DNA of 64,000 nucleotides from Planctomycetota bacterium (lineage in GTDB: Bacteria; Planctomycetota; Phycisphaerae; Phycisphaerales; UBA1924), in contig CP053450.1 of assembly GCA_013285505.1 (NCBI GenBank), positions 3,580,796 to 3,644,795 on the forward strand, in the 5' to 3' direction. The stretch's first letter is position 1. Each line of letters opens with the position of its first letter. Positions 63,039 to 64,000 of this stretch are shown here, in pieces. Both the position numbers and the translations under genes were made by a program. The notes under the pieces were generated by a model. It did not search any database. It was given only the letters and a program-made list of their open reading frames with translations, and was not told the origin of the DNA.

Positions 63039-64000
63039 TCAGCGATCCTCGCGCGCCCGTGTCCGAGCCGCGTTCGGGTCGGACCGCAGGGCCGCGACGA
63101 TGTCGGCGCGGGCGTCGGTCCACGGGCGGGAGGCGACCCGGGGCACCTCCCAACGGACGTCTCGCCCGAACGGCTCGAGCATCGTCGGGTCGGCCGACGC
63201 GACCATCCACCGGCTGGCTTGGCGGCCTGTCTCGGCCACCTGCTCTGAGGTGCGTTCATCTCGCGACTCGATGCACGCCATCCCCGCGGCTCTCGGCAGC
63301 GGCCGCGGCGAAGGGCGCGAGGTCGAGGTGGCGGTTGGAGAGATGAAACAGCAGCACGCCGCCCGGCCTGAGCTTGCGGGCGTAGAGCCGCGACGGCCTC
63401 CTCAGTCAGCAGGTGCACGGGGACCGAATCGGAACTGAACGCGTCGAGGACGAGGCAGTCGTACGTGCCGTCCGGCTCGCGGGCGAGGGTCAGCCGGCCG
63501 TCGCCCTGCACCACACGCACGTCGGCCGCGGACGAATCCAGGAACGAGAACCACGCGGGGTCCTGCGCGATGCGGACAACGGTCGGGTCGATCTCGAAGA
63601 AGTCGAACGCCTGCCCCTCGCGCCCGTAGGCCGCCATCGAGCCGGCGCCCAGGCCGACGAGCCCCACGCGTGCGAAGCGGTCGCCGAGCGTCGCGAAAAC
63701 GTGGCCCGCGGGTCCGCCGCGGTGGTAGTAGGCCAGCGGCTCGCCGCGGGCGACGGGATCGAGCGACTCCGAGCCGTGGACCGCCGTGCCGTGGCTGAGC
63801 TCTCGGAACCGCCCGTCGTGGCTGATGCGCACGGTGTGCACCCCGAAGAACGTCCGCTCGCGGAGTTCGATGCGCGAGCCGTCGCCGCGGGCCACGACAC
63901 CCAGCAGCAACGCGGCCGTCGTCGCCAGAAAGACCCGGGGGTGCACCGACACCAGGAACAGCAGCAGCCGCCGGGACCCCCGCGGTCAGCAGCAGCAACG
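63039..64000 (-). CDS. Membrane protein with spermidine-synthase-like domain (5' partial, two or three frameshifts)
   Basis: The frame continues to the window edge. Hydrophobic segments (RVFLATTAALLLGVVA and upstream Leu-rich sequence) are followed by a class I methyltransferase-like domain of the spermidine synthase family: VGLVGLGAGSMAAYGR, FDFFEIDP, VVQGDGRLTL and YDCLVLDAFSSDSVPVH. Frame changes near 63390 (EEAVAAL to YARKLRPGGVLLFHLSN) and 63285 (AAAAAESRG to MACIESRDERTSE) are needed to reach the stop at 63039. Another is likely near 63970. Such fused membrane proteins are common in planctomycetes and their reaction is unknown. Confidence 0.72.

Overview
The window is about 70% GC and looks like chromosomal DNA from a planctomycete, most probably of the class Phycisphaerae. 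The main clue is a set of five secreted proteins that end in paired C-terminal repeats of the type ADxNxDxxVNTQDVLAFLNxW...GC, the GC-type dockerin-like anchor typical of that group. Prepilin-like, M14 peptidase, choice-of-anchor, sulfatase and GH3-family genes fit the same picture. No insertion sequence, prophage or CRISPR array was seen. The content is housekeeping plus envelope and secretome genes.

Layout. 0-5 kb: a secreted CAP-domain protein cut by the window edge, a long-variable-arm tRNA-Cys with its own promoter, an exported protein with an internal duplication, and nuoH. 5-8.6 kb: NRDE/TANGO2-like, DinB-like and DUF2339 membrane genes in one minus-strand run. 8.6-13.7 kb: a GH3-family enzyme with an alpha/beta hydrolase, then a LolD-type ATPase with a LolC/E-type permease. 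13.9-16.5 kb: two dockerin-bearing secreted proteins (spondin; FG-GAP/ASPIC). 16.7-25.1 kb, plus strand: dus, a TetR regulator, a DUF1573-rhodanese-MauE operon joined by ATGA overlaps, rpsR, a free-methionine-sulfoxide-reductase-like GAF protein, a lipoprotein sulfatase and glyA. 25.2-30.5 kb, minus strand: a five-gene envelope operon containing LpoB-like, COG3014-like and YcfL-like lipoproteins. 30.8-37 kb: a dockerin protein, a small ORF and a tandem pair of M14 carboxypeptidase-like proteins, of which the first seems to lack its catalytic residues. 37-37.7 kb: an intergenic block of nested inverted repeats. 37.7-45 kb: DUF3467, sulfotransferase, choice-of-anchor I, prepilin-like and two more dockerin proteins. 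45-56.3 kb: FAD oxidoreductase and aldo/keto reductase, EEP nuclease/phosphatase, nfo and a TPR lipoprotein, queF, a YhaM-like nuclease, a LON-N protein, murA, a glycine-zipper lipoprotein, and an orphan DNA methyltransferase with DUF167. 56.4-64 kb, minus strand: a class V aminotransferase, an M24 peptidase, an HhH glycosylase, a zinc-ribbon coiled coil, cdsA, uppS and a spermidine-synthase-like membrane protein cut by the window edge.

Two properties run through the whole window. First, many genes carry a TANNNT hexamer ending only 5-8 bases (usually 6) before the start codon. This is the arrangement expected of leaderless transcripts, and it helped decide several starts. Second, about 20-27 genes or gene segments need a one- or two-base frameshift to restore a recognisable protein, including the essential murA. 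Several shifts sit in or near G/C runs. This points to indel errors in the assembly (for example a metagenome bin from error-prone reads) rather than real gene decay. Frameshifted genes are therefore listed as single CDS spans, with the suspected break given in each entry.
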